From Saccharum officinarum (lineage: Eukaryota > Streptophyta > Magnoliopsida > Poales > Poaceae), in contig CM036170.1 in assembly GCA_020631735.1 (NCBI GenBank), forward strand, positions 73,051,737-73,115,736: DNA of 64,000 nt. Reading direction: 5' to 3'. The notes beneath the pieces were generated by a model, which was not told the DNA's origin, ran no database searches, and saw only the letters and a list, made by a program, of their open reading frames with translations. The position numbers were made by a program, and so were the translations under genes. Shown piece by piece: positions 47,160-58,360 of the stretch; the first letter of the stretch is position 1, and every line of letters starts with the position of its first letter.

Positions 47160-48163
47160 GAAAGAACTGACCTGTGGCAACGGGGAGGACGATGTAGAGG
47201 AGAGGGAGTAACGGGAGAAAGGATAAGGGAGAGAAAAAAAAGTCTAATATTTACTGCATTGGGGGAGACATATTAGTGACGTATACCGTGCAAAAAACCT
47301 GTCCCAGCGAGGAACTACGGCATGTTTCGAGCTAAAAGCTCTTCCACAACAATGAAGAGGAGCCATTGATACCCACATCTCCTGAGGCAAGCAAGATCAA
47401 AGTATTTCTCACATTGTTTTGTCTATCCTACTGGATTATCACCCTAAAAAAAGGTAGGAAAATTCATTTTGGGCCTGGATATAGTTAAGCTGAAAGACCT
47501 ATCAGATTCAGCGGTTCACTTCTCCTTCTCCAGTTACTTATGAATTGGGTTCCAGAGTGATGTGGTGCAGGGATTTCTTTTTTTTTTTTGCTGATGTGGT
47601 CGTCTTGGACATCGCGCATAATTTCAGCCATTGGCACTGCCCGGAGTCTCCGACTGGTGGCTACGCTGGTTTGGATTGTGAGAGGCTGCCACAATATATG
47701 TACAGTAGGCAAACTGGGGAGAAGGCGAGAAGTTGAGTAGTTGAAGGGGCAAAATTATTGGTGAAAGGAAAGTGGAAGGACTGGGAGGTGGAGACAAATG
47801 CATGATGCGTCTGCTCACTTCATTACTGGTGATAAAGATCCAATAAAGCCACCCGTGAAGAATACCCCTATATGCTCAGGCCATGCATTGAATGTAATGC
47901 TTAACGCTGGTTTATTAGATGGATTAGATGGTGGAACCGAGAAGTCTAGAAACTGACAAAGGAATGTGTGGGTCAAGAGTGAACGATGACGTGGAGCAAT
48001 GTGGATTGAGAAAAATTGGTAGTAGGGTTTTGCTTTATAAAAGTATAGGATAGCCAGGGTTCACTGCTTCAGATCCCGGTTGTGCCCACCACTGCAACCC
48101 GGGAGGCCACCGACAAGGATGGGCCGGATCGACCCGTACTTAGTCTATCCCATCATTTATGTG
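47160..48163. other. No gene seen
   Basis: Mixed DNA with short ORFs and a T run near 47578-47590. The stretch 47950-48055 ends TTTGCTTTATAAAAGTATAG, a phrase common at the ends of grass DNA transposons, but I could not place the element. Confidence 0.4.
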
Positions 48164-48807
48164 AGGAAAAAGTCCACATTACCTTCCTCAACTTTCGCAA
48201 AAATCCGTTTTTCCTCCCTGAACTTCAAAATCGGGCAAAACATCTCCCTCAACTTTTAAAACTGTTCATCTTACCGCCCTGACTTGGTTATAAGCGGTTT
48301 TGAAGGTGGTTTTGTCTTTTTCTTTTTTATTTATTTTGGTTGAATCTTTGAAAAATCATAGTAATTTACAGAAAAATCATAAAATGAAAATTCAATTTTG
48401 TTGGGCTCCACATGAGTAGATCTACACAGTAAACATATAATAATTAGCCCACCATAAAAAATTTCACCACAATTGGACCATAGAAACTGCAGTTATGAAT
48501 TATTCTATTTAATTACAAAAAAGCATACCATATTACATGTTCACTGTGTATATCTACTCATGTGGAGTCCAACAAAATTAGATTTTCTATTTTATGATTT
48601 TCTGTGATTTACTATGATTTTTCAAAATTCAGCCGAAATAAATAAAAAAGAAAAAGACAAAACCGCCTTTAAAACTACTTATAACAGGGCCAGGGTGGTA
48701 AGATGAACAGTTTTAAAAGTTGAGGGAAGCATTTTGCCTGATTTTAGAGTTCAAAGAGGAAAAGCGAACTTTCGTAAAAGCTGAGGAGGTAACGTGGACT
48801 ATTTCCT
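48164..48807. repeat. Long inverted repeat (foldback element), 644 bp
   Basis: The left arm AGGAAAAAGTCCACATTACC pairs with the right arm, whose reverse complement begins AGGAAATAGTCCACGTTACC. Pairing continues across almost the whole 640 bases (for example TTTTAAAACTGTTCATCTTA in both, and GGTTTTGTCTTTTTCTTTTT in both), leaving a short centre near 48480-48490. It looks like a large hairpin MITE. No coding frame is present. Confidence 0.85.
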
Positions 48808-49410
48808 AGTAAGGCATCAGAATTGCGAAGCGATATATTTGTGGTGGGCTAACTTCTCCAGCAGTCTAGTAAGGTTTCAGCCCACTAGAGAAAGCCATAG
48901 GCCCGCGAAACCAGGCACCGTACCAGCTTCACATTTATCGGCCCGATCCTGCATTCCCAATTTCGCGCTTCCCAGCCTGCGTCCTGGCTGATCAGCCATT
49001 TCACAGCGGTGCAATTGTGCTTTGAAATGTCTAATCGTTCTTTAGCTGCGATATTAATAAAAGATTAAAAAGTTGCTAGTAGTACACGAAAGGTGATCGA
49101 TGGGCTGAACTAGCCCACTACTAGCGAGGCAATTTTGCAGCCGAGGATAATTCGTTTTTTTTTTGACAACACCGAGGATAATTCGTTGCGGGGCCAAAAG
49201 ATTCTGCACTGCACGATGAACCTGTGATGAGTCTGCTGCGTACTGGACTCCCCAAGAGGCAGATTGGCTCATCATCACCAAAGGTCACGCTTGGCCTCAA
49301 GAGGTTCCATGGGGCACAATGCAAAACACGACACGTAACAAACCACTTCCACGAGGATATCTTAAAATAGAGGCGGTTAAAAGCTCATCTTTGCAACCAC
49401 GCGAGAATTT
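48808..49410. other. No gene seen
   Basis: Short ORFs only. GAGGATAATTCGTT occurs twice at about 49142 and 49173, separated by a T run, suggesting a small local duplication. Confidence 0.45.
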
Positions 49411-49608
49411 GGGTCTGATTGGTTTGCGACTAAAATTTGTCATGCCAAAAATCTGGCAAACCAAAACCAGGTAAAATCATTGCCATGTATTTGGCAAGCC
49501 AAATGTGAGAGGTTAGCAAGTTTTTGTCGCCAACCAAATAATAGTCAAAACCATGACACGCTAAATCTTTTTTTTTTGGCAAATTTTTGAAGCCAACCAA
49601 TCAGGCTC
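49411..49608. mobile_element. MITE with CTGATTGGTT termini
   Basis: Left GGGTCTGATTGGTTTGC and right (reverse strand) GAGCCTGATTGGTTGGC form the terminal inverted repeat, about 198 bp apart. Inner GGCAAACCAAA and TTTGGCAAGCC-like stretches extend it. Confidence 0.7.
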
Positions 49609-49828
49609 TCTGTGACCACAGTTCCACAAACATAACAATGACATGATTACAAGCGCCTGTATTTGTGCCAAAAAAAAGATGAACTACTGGATTAGTTAGA
49701 TGCTAATCAACGGCGAACTATTTTCAGTGGATCGCTAAATGAAATGAGTATTAATGAAGATACTCCATCGATGGCACTGTACAACAAAAGGGAGAGTACC
49801 ACATTACACTAACAGCAGATGCAGGAAA

Positions 49829-49960
49829 GGGTTTCGTTCATCTCTTTCATCCCCAATCCATAGGGATTGGAGGGGATTGAAAGGGATTTGATCCCCTACA
49901 AGTCAAAATCCTCTTGGATCCCCTCCAATCCACTTGGATTGAAGATAAACGAACAGGCCC
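49829..49960. mobile_element. Small hairpin MITE, 132 bp
   Basis: Left GGGTTTCGTTCATCTC and right GATAAACGAACAGGCCC pair, and the inner CCAATCCATAGGGATTGGAG and CCCTCCAATCCACTTGGATT stretches form a strong hairpin. Confidence 0.7.
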
Positions 49961-51031
49961 AGCATATCTTTCAGAACGTGCAGGGTTCCAGTGTCGTCCT
50001 TCATCTACTTTACGCATATCTTTCAGAGCGTGCAGGGTTCCATACACCATACTTGGCGTGTCCTTCTTCATCTACTTCTCACAAGAAAAAGCAAGGCACC
50101 AACCTAATTGACGCGTCGTCGCCGGAGTTGTTGTTGGCATCGATCGATCAGCCTACCTGAGCATCATCGATCACGTGTTTGTCGTTGGTTTGGAGGTCAT
50201 GTCCAAAACCAAAAGAACAAAGACTAGGCTTCATTGCGGTCGTGGATCTGTCAAACGGCTAGAGGAGGCTGCATAGCTTTTGTGGACGGCGATGGGAACC
50301 TAACCATCCGTAATTTCTGCCCTTGACACGCACGGCTCAAAGGTGCTAATTGCTAAACCAAGCCAGAGCGGAAAGATCACAGCTTTGTCTTCTGAAAGAT
50401 TGAAAGCGTAGCATGGCCTTTGATTTATTCTTCAGCCTCTGTCAGATCATCTTTGAAGTGCCATGAAATCAGGCCTCTGCTTTTGGGGAAACAAACAAGA
50501 TGCCGAGTTGAAGTCAGGTGGTTTTGTGCTTTTCCAGGACCAGGAGATATATATTGGACTAAAATCTCACATCAAGCTAGATGAATGCAACTTCCCTTTT
50601 TCTTGCCATTTCTATTTTACTACTGCATTACAGCAATGTTCTCGATCATTTTACAGGAGTACAGACAGGGCCGGGGAGTTTACATGGATCTCGTTAGATC
50701 CATGGGACCAGTGGACAGCAGGACAGGTGGCCATCAGCCTCATAAAAGTAACACCAGAGATTCCTTCAGATCTCCATCATTTCTGGAGCTTTTGCACGCT
50801 AGGGTGCTCCTTAATCATGTTACTATTATAAAACCAATTCTGCCTCCAATTTGCACCAAAGATATTGTATCTTTTGTGCCATTCGATGCTGCAATATTCT
50901 TCAGGTTCTTGTACTAAGGGTTTGTTTGGATCACTTGGACTTGTTGATAGTCTAACTAAAGTTTAGTCATATGGACTACTGAGAGGCACAAACAACTAGT
51001 TGAGCTGGTCTAGGTGAGTACGTTTAATTCA
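49961..51031. other. No gene supported
   Basis: Contains a doubled phrase ATATCTTTCAGA-CGTGCAGGGTTCCA at about 49964-49990 and 50018-50044. The 122-codon ORF at 50463-50831 has no domain and is contradicted by an overlapping one; it is probably chance. Confidence 0.45.
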
Positions 51032-51261
51032 GGCCCTGTTTGGTTCATGAATGTTAAAGTTTAACTTCCACCACATCAATGTTGCGACAAATGCATGGAG
51101 TGCTAAATGTAGACTAATTGCATGCATGTCGGTACATATTAAGAGTAATTTACGTGACGAATCTATTAAGCCTAATTAGTCCAAAATTAAAAAAAAATTG
51201 TCAAATAAGACGAAGTACTACAGTGTTTATTAAACTTTAACACCTCTAATCAAACAGGCCC
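51032..51261. mobile_element. MITE, 230 bp, GGCCCTGTTTGG type
   Basis: Left GGCCCTGTTTGGTTCATG and right AATCAAACAGGCCC, with TCA at both flanks (51029-51031, 51262-51264). The core CACATCAATGTTGCG, GAGTGCTAAATGTAGACTAA and CGAATCTATTAAGCCTAATT is shared with the next copy. Confidence 0.8.
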
Positions 51262-51865
51262 TCAGTGATCCAAACAGACCTTAAGTAGTAGCAGCTGGAA
51301 ACGAAAACGGCCGTACACATCCTTGAGTAGTCTGCAGTAAGTACAGTCCTTCTGTTCACCGTAGTGCAAGCACATCAGAAAGCCAGAAACTAGTAGTACC
51401 ACCAAAAGTCCAGTCTTCTATCAAGAGAAAAAGTAGAACGACGACAACAGAACAGACGATCAGATACCACAGTAGGGGATCTCAAACCACAACCCTATCA
51501 GATCGAAAGGGTGTGGTTATTGTACACCATTATTGCAGCCTATGATAGGAGTAGCTAGTATCAGATTCAGAAGCTGTTCTGATATGCAGCACCTGAGTGA
51601 TGCGGATTGGAGCAAAGCGAGCACGATGGCGCTGCTGCGCCCTGAAATGGGAGGTGCTGTGCAAACGAATCTCCTTTTCTCTCCTTCTCCATGGACACAA
51701 CTGTGCAACGCCCACCCCAATAATTCACGTATAAAAAAGCTTACAAAGGCAAAAGATGAAGCGTGATCGCAACAAGACCTGGCCATTCGTTTCCAATTTG
51801 GAAGTACGTGCGTTTCAGTGCACCTTTTCTCCGCCAAATCGTGTGGCATTTTTGAAGGTGAGTAA

Positions 51866-52095
51866 GGCATGTTTGGTCTGCACAGGTTAAAGTTTAACTC
51901 TCATCACATCAATGTTGCGGTAAATATATAGAGTACTAAATGTAGACTAATTGCATGCATTTCGTCATAGATTAGGAGTAATTTACGAGACGAATCTATT
52001 AAGCCTAATTAGTCCAAGATTGAAAACTTTTTGCCAAATAAGACGAAAGTGCTACAATATTTATTAAACTTTAACGCCCCAAATCAAACAGGCCC
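51866..52095. mobile_element. MITE, 230 bp, close relative of the copy at 51032
   Basis: Left GGCATGTTTGGTCTGC and right AAATCAAACAGGCCC, flanked by TAA on both sides (51863-51865, 52096-52098). It shares most of its length with the copy 830 bases upstream. Confidence 0.8.
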
Positions 52096-52181
52096 TAAAG
52101 TGGGAGTTATTATGGGTCAATTAATAGGCTCCTAGGAGAGAGCGAGAGCGCCTCAAATCCTCGAAGAAGGTTGCCGGTGAA

Positions 52182-52456
52182 GGCCTTGTTTAGATTTCGA
52201 ATTCATCTTTAAATTTTACTATGCAAAAAAGGAGATTTCCCATCACATCAAAATGCCGGCAAATGTATGGAGTACTAAATGTAGATGAAATCATAAACTA
52301 ATTGCACAGTTTTGTTGTACTTTGCGAGACGAACATTTTGAGTCTAATTAATCAATTTTTGAACAATTTTTTGCATAAAAAAACAAAAATGCTACAGTGT
52401 TCGGGGGTGACACTGTGCAAAATTAGCCACCCCGAGTCTGGTAACTAAACAAGGCC
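52182..52456. mobile_element. MITE of the GGCCTTGTTTAG family, 275 bp
   Basis: Perfectly ended: GGCCTTGTTTAG on the left and CTAAACAAGGCC on the right, with GAA at both flanks (52179-52181, 52457-52459). It is the best preserved copy in the window and can serve as reference for those at 27018, 28324, 30061 and 34697. Confidence 0.85.
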
Positions 52457-53489
52457 GAAGTTCGAGGGGGCTTTTTCCCTTGCGCCTGCAAGTCTTTTGT
52501 GTAGTACTACTCTCTTGCTAGGCTGCTATCGATATTAGTTCTTACTCCCTCTGTCTCTAAATATTTGTCTCTAAAAAATCGTGTTTTTCTCACAGACATG
52601 TTTTTCGAACGACACACATTAAGGGACGAAGCAGTATGCAGCATGATTGGGATATACTCTACAGTATTCTTTTGGGAGGAAAAAAACGAAAAGAAAGGGC
52701 TATACATGGGATCGGGTCATGCATGGTCTCATGGAATCTGATGCTGCTCGCGTCAAACGCGAGCCCACGGTATCTGAAAACATCGTGGCAATGGCAATTG
52801 GCAGACATTGGTCAGTGTACGTGACGTTGTCTTTCGTGCACACACCGGCGCTCTGAAACAGATTTGCTACCTAACAACCGGTTGTTTTAGGAGCTGTCAA
52901 CAACCGGTTTTTGGGCCTTCCGATCGGGATCGGTTGGTTCAGGTGGGCGGGACGCGGGCGCATATGCAGCCTCTCTGTCCGCTGCCTTTTGTCCAGCCAG
53001 GGCGTGGGCCCTACCTCTCTCTCATGCGGTCAACAGAGGGAGCAGCGCCTCCTGCACCTCGCCCAGCGCAGGCACGCGGCTGCAGCAGGCCAGCAGCGCG
53101 TGCAGCGGTCCCCGCCGGTTGTAGGCCTCACGAGCGCGTGCAGCAATTGATGGATCCCACAACAATTTGCGGACAATTTATTATTTGCTCTGAAATTTGT
53201 GAATAATTTGTAAATAATTTGATATATATTTTCTGTTATTTGTAATTTATAGAAATAATTTGTAAATTTTTCTGAAAAATCTGGCATGAGATCTGCAATC
53301 CATAGAAATAAAAATTGTGTTATATCCAAATTACATCACTCAGTCCAATAAATTACACTAAAAATCATTGTAAATATAGTAATAAAGTGATGTAAATATA
53401 ATTATAAGACAGTGTAAGTGCATGAGAAAAATCTAGTTGCTGAAAAGGGCTAAAACAACTCGCTTTAGATAGATTCCTCTGAAAACGTT
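52457..53489. other. No gene supported
   Basis: 52542-52635 starts TACTCCCTCTGTCTCTAAAT, a worn Stowaway-like end. 52877-52890 is the perfect palindrome AACAACCGGTTGTT, half of which recurs 15 bases later. Overlapping ORFs at 52808-53206 and 52911-53150 are in GC-rich DNA with no domain. Confidence 0.45.
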
Positions 53490-55900
53490 CTAAATGCTGG
53501 CAAACCGCAAGTGCAGCTGCCATCTGCACTGAAACAAACAAAACTGAAAACCTATCACTAGTCTAGGCGTCTTCCACCAGATCTACATCGAAGGAAGAGC
53601 AGAAAAACATGGGGCAGACCACGGCGGCCCGCTCGTATCCGGGGGAGCTCGCTTCTGAAGCTTCCATGCAGCTTGCAGCAGGACACATCACGCTCGCACT
53701 GCACAGCGCTCGGTGCGCCTTGCCCCACCTCTACTCAGTACTCGCCATGGGCAGGCACTGCCAAATCGTGAAAATCCACCGCCACCACCAATAATGCAGA
53801 GACGCTATCACTATAATACTCGCGTCGCCAACAGAGCGCGCGCGGCGAAAGTTCAGCGACGAAGAAAAGAACAGGTGCCGCCGCGCACTGAGCTTGCAGT
53901 CTTGTGTGCCTGGTGGCGAGGTCGCCAGCGGGGGCCGCCGGCCGGGGAGCCAGCGATCTGCTCGCGCTTTCGCTTTCGCACTGCGCGGCTTTCCGGCAGC
54001 CATTTTTTGGGGGCGTGTAGGTCAGTGGGAGCTGAAAAACCATGGGCAATTGTGTGCGGCTGGCATGGAGAGAAAGCGTCTCGATCGGGCACCAGTGGAC
54101 GGTGCGTCACTGCTCCTTCTCCAGCCATAACTGATCACCCGTGATTGTTTCTTGGGCAAGCACGCACGTTGGTCTCAACACACGCGCGGGCGCGGATGAT
54201 TCTTCGCAGTTGCGTGTCCAGACGAGGGACTCCGCGATCGCCGATCGCTTGAGAGGAGAGCTGGCCGGCTGGTTGTTCGTTGGGGCCTCGACACGTTGGA
54301 AGCAAGCGCGCGGGTGCCACTCGCCACCTATTTGGCCTTCGGCTTTCTGTTTCATCCGAGAGTGAGAGCAGTCCGTCCGCTTGCGCGGAGCCAAGAATCT
54401 CGAGACATGCCGCTGTAAACAAGAGCAAGATGACAATATTGTATGGGCGATCGAGCTCCCTGCTCCGTTTTCTACTGCTGACTGCCGCCCAAGTCTTCGA
54501 CACCAATCGAGCCGGGAGCCCGGGACCGAGTAATTTACACCTCGGCAACGTGGTAAGCACTAGGACAAAGTCGTAGAGGCTCCGATCCCCTCCCCTGGAT
54601 CCACCGATCTGCAGAAGAACTGAAGAATCATAAAAGCTAGTATTCAGTTTGCAGCTGAGGTCCGTTCTTTCTTACGTTGCCAGAAAGTAGTGCATAGAGA
54701 ATTTAATATTCAAAACCAGGTAGCTGGAACATTGTGGCAGTGGTCCATAACAGGAAAAAAATAACAAAAGCTATATATAGCACTATGGCAAACCCATAAG
54801 ACAATAAAAAATACTAGTTACACTATATACATAAAAGAAACAAGGAGTTGTTGGCTTGTGCACGTAGCTGTGGGACCCATGACAACTAGTCTAGATACAC
54901 TGTGACATGTAACTTAACTGTAGAATCCTGCTGTAGGACTCACCTGTATGGACCGGCTGATCCAGATACATTATGGTTGCTCTTATAGATCGTTGTGGCT
55001 TTTCTAGATATATAATTTGTATTATGTATATAGACATAACGTATATCTAGGTACATAAAAAAAACTAGGTATCTAGAAAGCCAAAATGACCTAGAATTTG
55101 GAACAAAGGGTATATTTGTTATTGTATATAAATAGTTTCTATGGGCAAACCAGCTAGCAACCAGGATGTCACGCAACTGTTGCCATACAGTAGTGGTGGT
55201 CCTCTTTTTTCGGTGTTCAACATGATAATTACCGTTTAAGGGAGTAGTGGTTGTTTGTTTCCTTGCACCATCAGTGGAGTGTGGAGGCATGATTTTCCCC
55301 TTGACAGCTACTCCCTCCCCCTCAGTTTCAAATTGTGTGTTCTTTTAGTTTCATCTTAAATTAAACTTGTCTAACTATAATAAAATTTATAAAAAAAAAT
55401 ATATTGACATCTACATATCAGTAAATACACAATCAAAATATATTTAATGAGGTATCTAATAGGACATTTTAGATGTTTGTGTATTTTTCTATAAACTTAC
55501 TTAAAGTTAGAGAAGTTTGATTTAGAAAAAAAAACTAAAACGATTTACAATTTCTTTTAGTAAAAAAGCATGCCACCAACTACTACACTGGACTCCTATA
55601 AGGCTATAAGGCTAGACTGATGTCGATTATTTCTAAGCCAGAGGCTGCATAATGCGCTCAATTATGAGCTTAAAATAATGCTAGCAACATGTGGGTGATG
55701 ACCTCACTCACAGTACTTCTCTCAATCCTGATTGAACGAGCAGAAACTCGAAAAGGAACATCAAAACTCATTTGCTCAAGAAAGTGTTTTAATTAGTCTT
55801 TTTTAGCCATGATAGTTGAGAAGACTAAAACGATCCAGCCATATCGTCACACTCATGGACTAATAATTCACTCAACTTGAGATGACATGTATAATATATT
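53490..55900. repeat. Segmental duplication, copy 1 (non-coding)
   Basis: Two blocks match 61545-63060 in the same order and orientation. Block i (53490-54085) shares AAGTGCAGCT, AAAACTGAAA-CCT, GTATCCGGGGGAGCTC, ACACATCACG-T-GCACTGC, TTTTCCGGCA-like and CTATGGGCAAT-like phrases with 61550-62070. Block ii (55245-55885) shares TTTCCTTGCA, AAAGCATGCC-CCAACTAC, ATCCAGCCATATCGT-like and ACTAATAATTCAC phrases with 62640-63010. Copy 1 additionally holds a Stowaway-like insert at 55311-55560. No gene was recognised in either copy; the GC-rich ORFs differ between copies. Confidence 0.65.
55311..55560. mobile_element. Stowaway-like insertion in duplication copy 1
   Basis: Begins CTCCCTCCCCCTCAGTTTCA after a TA (55309-55310), and a TA follows at 55561-55562. 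The right terminus is worn, but inner AAACGATTTACAATTTC pairs with the left arm. The other duplication copy has an empty site here, with a single TA in GCTTAGAAAAGCATGCC (about 62680). Confidence 0.65.
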
Positions 55901-56069
55901 AACAAGGTGCATGGTTCTTAGCCGCCCTCCACAGAAAACAAAGAACATCGGAGAACAAATGCCGTCATTATTCAGTAGAAAATAATACTACCAAGTGACA
56001 GAGTGCCAAACAAATTCGAAGTGATCATTTCATGGCGTGACACCGGTTTCTATCTTGCGGAGTACGGTG

Positions 56070-56273
56070 TACTCCGTCTGTCCCAAAATACAAGACGTTT
56101 TTATTTTTAGACATCTTGTTTGACTGTTCGTCTTATTCAATTTTTTTTATATAAATATTTTTTATTTTATTATGACTTATTTTATCATTAGTTATACTTT
56201 AATGATGTTTTATTTATTTTATTTTTCACACAGAAAATTGAATAAGATAAATGGTCAAACATGTATCTAAAAG
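56070..56273. mobile_element. Stowaway-like MITE, left part, cut by LINE D
   Basis: TA then CTCCGTCTGTCCCAAAATAC at 56072, followed by the inner arm CATCTTGTTTGACTGTTCGT, whose complement AATGGTCAAACATGTATCTA appears near 56250. The 3' terminus is missing here, and GGAGGGAGTA, which would fit it, lies beyond LINE D at 58338-58347. Confidence 0.65.
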
Positions 56274-58321
56274 TTTTTTTTCGAGATCGTGCTTTGACAC
56301 GTTTTTTATTAAGCAGAATAAAAGAGTTTTGTTACAGACAATGTCAAGTTACGGTAATCCAAAAATGACCGAAACTCACACCGCTCACCCACACCACAGT
56401 CACACGTGGTTGTAATTACATGAAAAAAAAACTACTAAGCGACAGAGGTGTTGGTGGCGAAGGGCTAGATGGCCTCCTCGTCCAACCCGATCATATTCAA
56501 GTTCATGGCTACCGGGTCGAACTCCCCACCAAGAAGAAGCTGCAGCGCCTCGTGGGTGTCATCTGACAGTGGCGCCCTGAAGGTAGCCTTGTATTTGCGC
56601 ACCGTCTCGGAGTCGACATTGGGTGATGGTGCCACCACTCCCAGTTTCTACATGAGAACACGCTGAGCCTGTCTGGTGGTGTCTGCCTCGCGCGACTGGG
56701 CAGCAATGCGCTCACTGCGCCGCAACAGCGTAACGAAGACCGGCGTTCGAGGCCTGCGCAACCTCGGCGGCCCTCGGATGAGGGGCGTCTGCAAAGGAAG
56801 ACAGAGCTGCTCCTCTAGACTCTCCTGAATCGACAATGTGACCGTTGCGTGAGGCACTCCGCCATCAACAGCCTGCATGGCTAAAGCCTGGGCCGGGGGT
56901 AGGGATCCTCCAGCCACCTCCGTCACCACATCACCGACCGGGGGTGGGGAACCCCCGGCCAACTCCATCACAACAGCATCGTCCTCATCGTCGGTGATCG
57001 GCTGGACTGGGTCGGCAAAGGGCGCCGCATCACCCGCGACAACGGAACCCGTCCAAGTAGGCGTGCACTGCACCGGCGATGATGGTGCCAGATCCATCGT
57101 GCACTGAGTAGTCGTCGTCGTAGCACAGGTGTCCATCAACGAAGCTCGAACCTCATGAGAAGGCGAGCACCCCAGTGCCGGTGCACCCGCTGCACGCCGC
57201 ACGACCTGCGAGGCAGCGAGTTCCTCTAGCATTGGGTCGAACCACGCGGGAGGCACCGTGCTCACGCACGGCTCCAACCCAAGTGCCAACACCAGGGGGT
57301 CAGGCTCCGAGAAGGAAAGTGCAGCAGATGCAGCAGCTGCGCTGCCGTCAACATCGGCAGGTGCACCCGTGTCGATGCCTTTCTTTGGCCCAGTTCGGCG
57401 GCACCGCTGCCGCCGTCGTCTCCCGCCGGCTCCCCCCAGGCCCCATGTGTGGTGTCCTCCATACTCAGTGGAGCGCCATGCGGCACGTGCTGGGAGGCCG
57501 GTTGGCCGTCACGAGCAGGCTGCTGTGGTCGGTTGGTAGCCTTCGCCGTGGAGCTGCCATGGGGCGGTCGGTTGCAGTCACGCGCAAGGTGCTCGAAGCG
57601 CCGACAGCGCAGGCAGCGCGGAGGCAACCTACAGGTTGCTACTCGATGCGACGAGGAAAGGCAGTTGAAGCACCTGTCGCGCAACTCCTCCGGGATGCGC
57701 CTCGGCCCCCACAGTTCTAGGCGCACAGGAGTAGGCTTCCGTCCCGCCGAATCATCCGGAGGCCCAGAGACTAGCACCTTCTGCCAGCCGTCAGCATCTG
57801 GAGCTGAGAAGCGGCGCCGAGAGCCAGCATCCGTCCACGGCCCGAGTCTCAGATGAACTGGCACGCGCAGGATGATGTCGCTCGCGACCTGGTTAGGTAG
57901 CCCAAGAATGAGTTGTGGACGCAGTTGATGCCGACGACGCTTGCTGGGACCTGCGGCCTCTCCGCTCCTACCTCGGGCGCACATCCCTATGGCGGCGCCG
58001 TTGGTGCCCCGAACCACGACAGAGCACAGTTGTGCCCGGACTGGCGTAGGCGAGGCCGGACCGGACTGCTGGCGAACGACGTCGAGGAAGGAAGGAGCCA
58101 TCGGCGGACTCTTCACGAGGGTGGGGGATTCCTCGTCGGAGCAGCCGAGTGAGTCCTCAGCCCAGCGGCGAAACTTGGAGCGACCTTCCGAGCCGCGCCC
58201 CGGAAAGAACGGGGTTGCGAATGGGGAGAGGGAAGAGGAGGCAGGCGAAGTCACCGTCACTGCGACGGCCACCGACGGGCTGGTGTGCTGGCAGTGGGGA
58301 GCGCATGTCCCAGCAAGGGAC
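56274..58321 (-). mobile_element. LINE D: ORF1-only L1-type derivative
   Basis: On the plus strand it begins with a T run at 56274 (poly-A tail of a minus-strand insert). Reading on the minus strand there is an ORF1 region from about 58300 down to 56470, then about 190 bases of 3' UTR ending in the tail. No endonuclease, reverse transcriptase or C-terminal zinc domain is present between ORF1 and the tail, so ORF2 is missing altogether. The upstream boundary is uncertain, and no clean target duplication was found. Confidence 0.75.
56470..58300 (-). pseudogene. LINE D ORF1 (gag-like), two lesions
   Basis: The frame is open from upstream of 58300 to about 57262, with FFPGRGSEGRSKFRRWAEDS near the start and two consecutive knuckles CFNCLSSSHRVATC and CLRCRRFEHLARDC (C-x2-C-x4-H-x4-C), as in an intact ORF1. 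A frameshift near 57280 moves to the frame 57292-56648 (PAWFDPMLEELAASQ, then RRSERIAAQSREADTTRQAQ). A TAG at 56648-56650 after VLM replaces an expected Gln, and the tail KLGVVAPSPNVDSETVRKYK and following residues continues to 56468. The true start codon is not visible; the first sensible ATG is at 58101 (MAPSFLDVV). The parallel frame of LINE C ORF1 supports the assignment. Confidence 0.82.
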
Positions 58322-58360
58322 ACATCGTCTTTGGTATGGAGGGAGTACACATCGTCTTTG
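58320..58360. repeat. 14-bp direct repeat around a Stowaway-like end
   Basis: ACACATCGTCTTTG occurs at 58320-58333 and again at 58347-58360. Between them is GTATGGAGGGAGT, which looks like a Stowaway terminus. Confidence 0.75.

Noticed and set aside
50463..50831. 122-codon ORF as a candidate small gene
   Set aside because: No domain, an overlapping ORF of similar length in another frame, no promoter or splice context, and neighbouring DNA full of MITEs.
52877..52890. Palindrome AACAACCGGTTGTT as a regulatory operator
   Set aside because: A single occurrence with no gene next to it, so nothing supports a regulatory role.
53609..54576. Cluster of 60-143 codon ORFs in duplication copy 1 as a gene
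   Set aside because: The matching part of copy 2 (61700-62100) does not preserve any of these frames.
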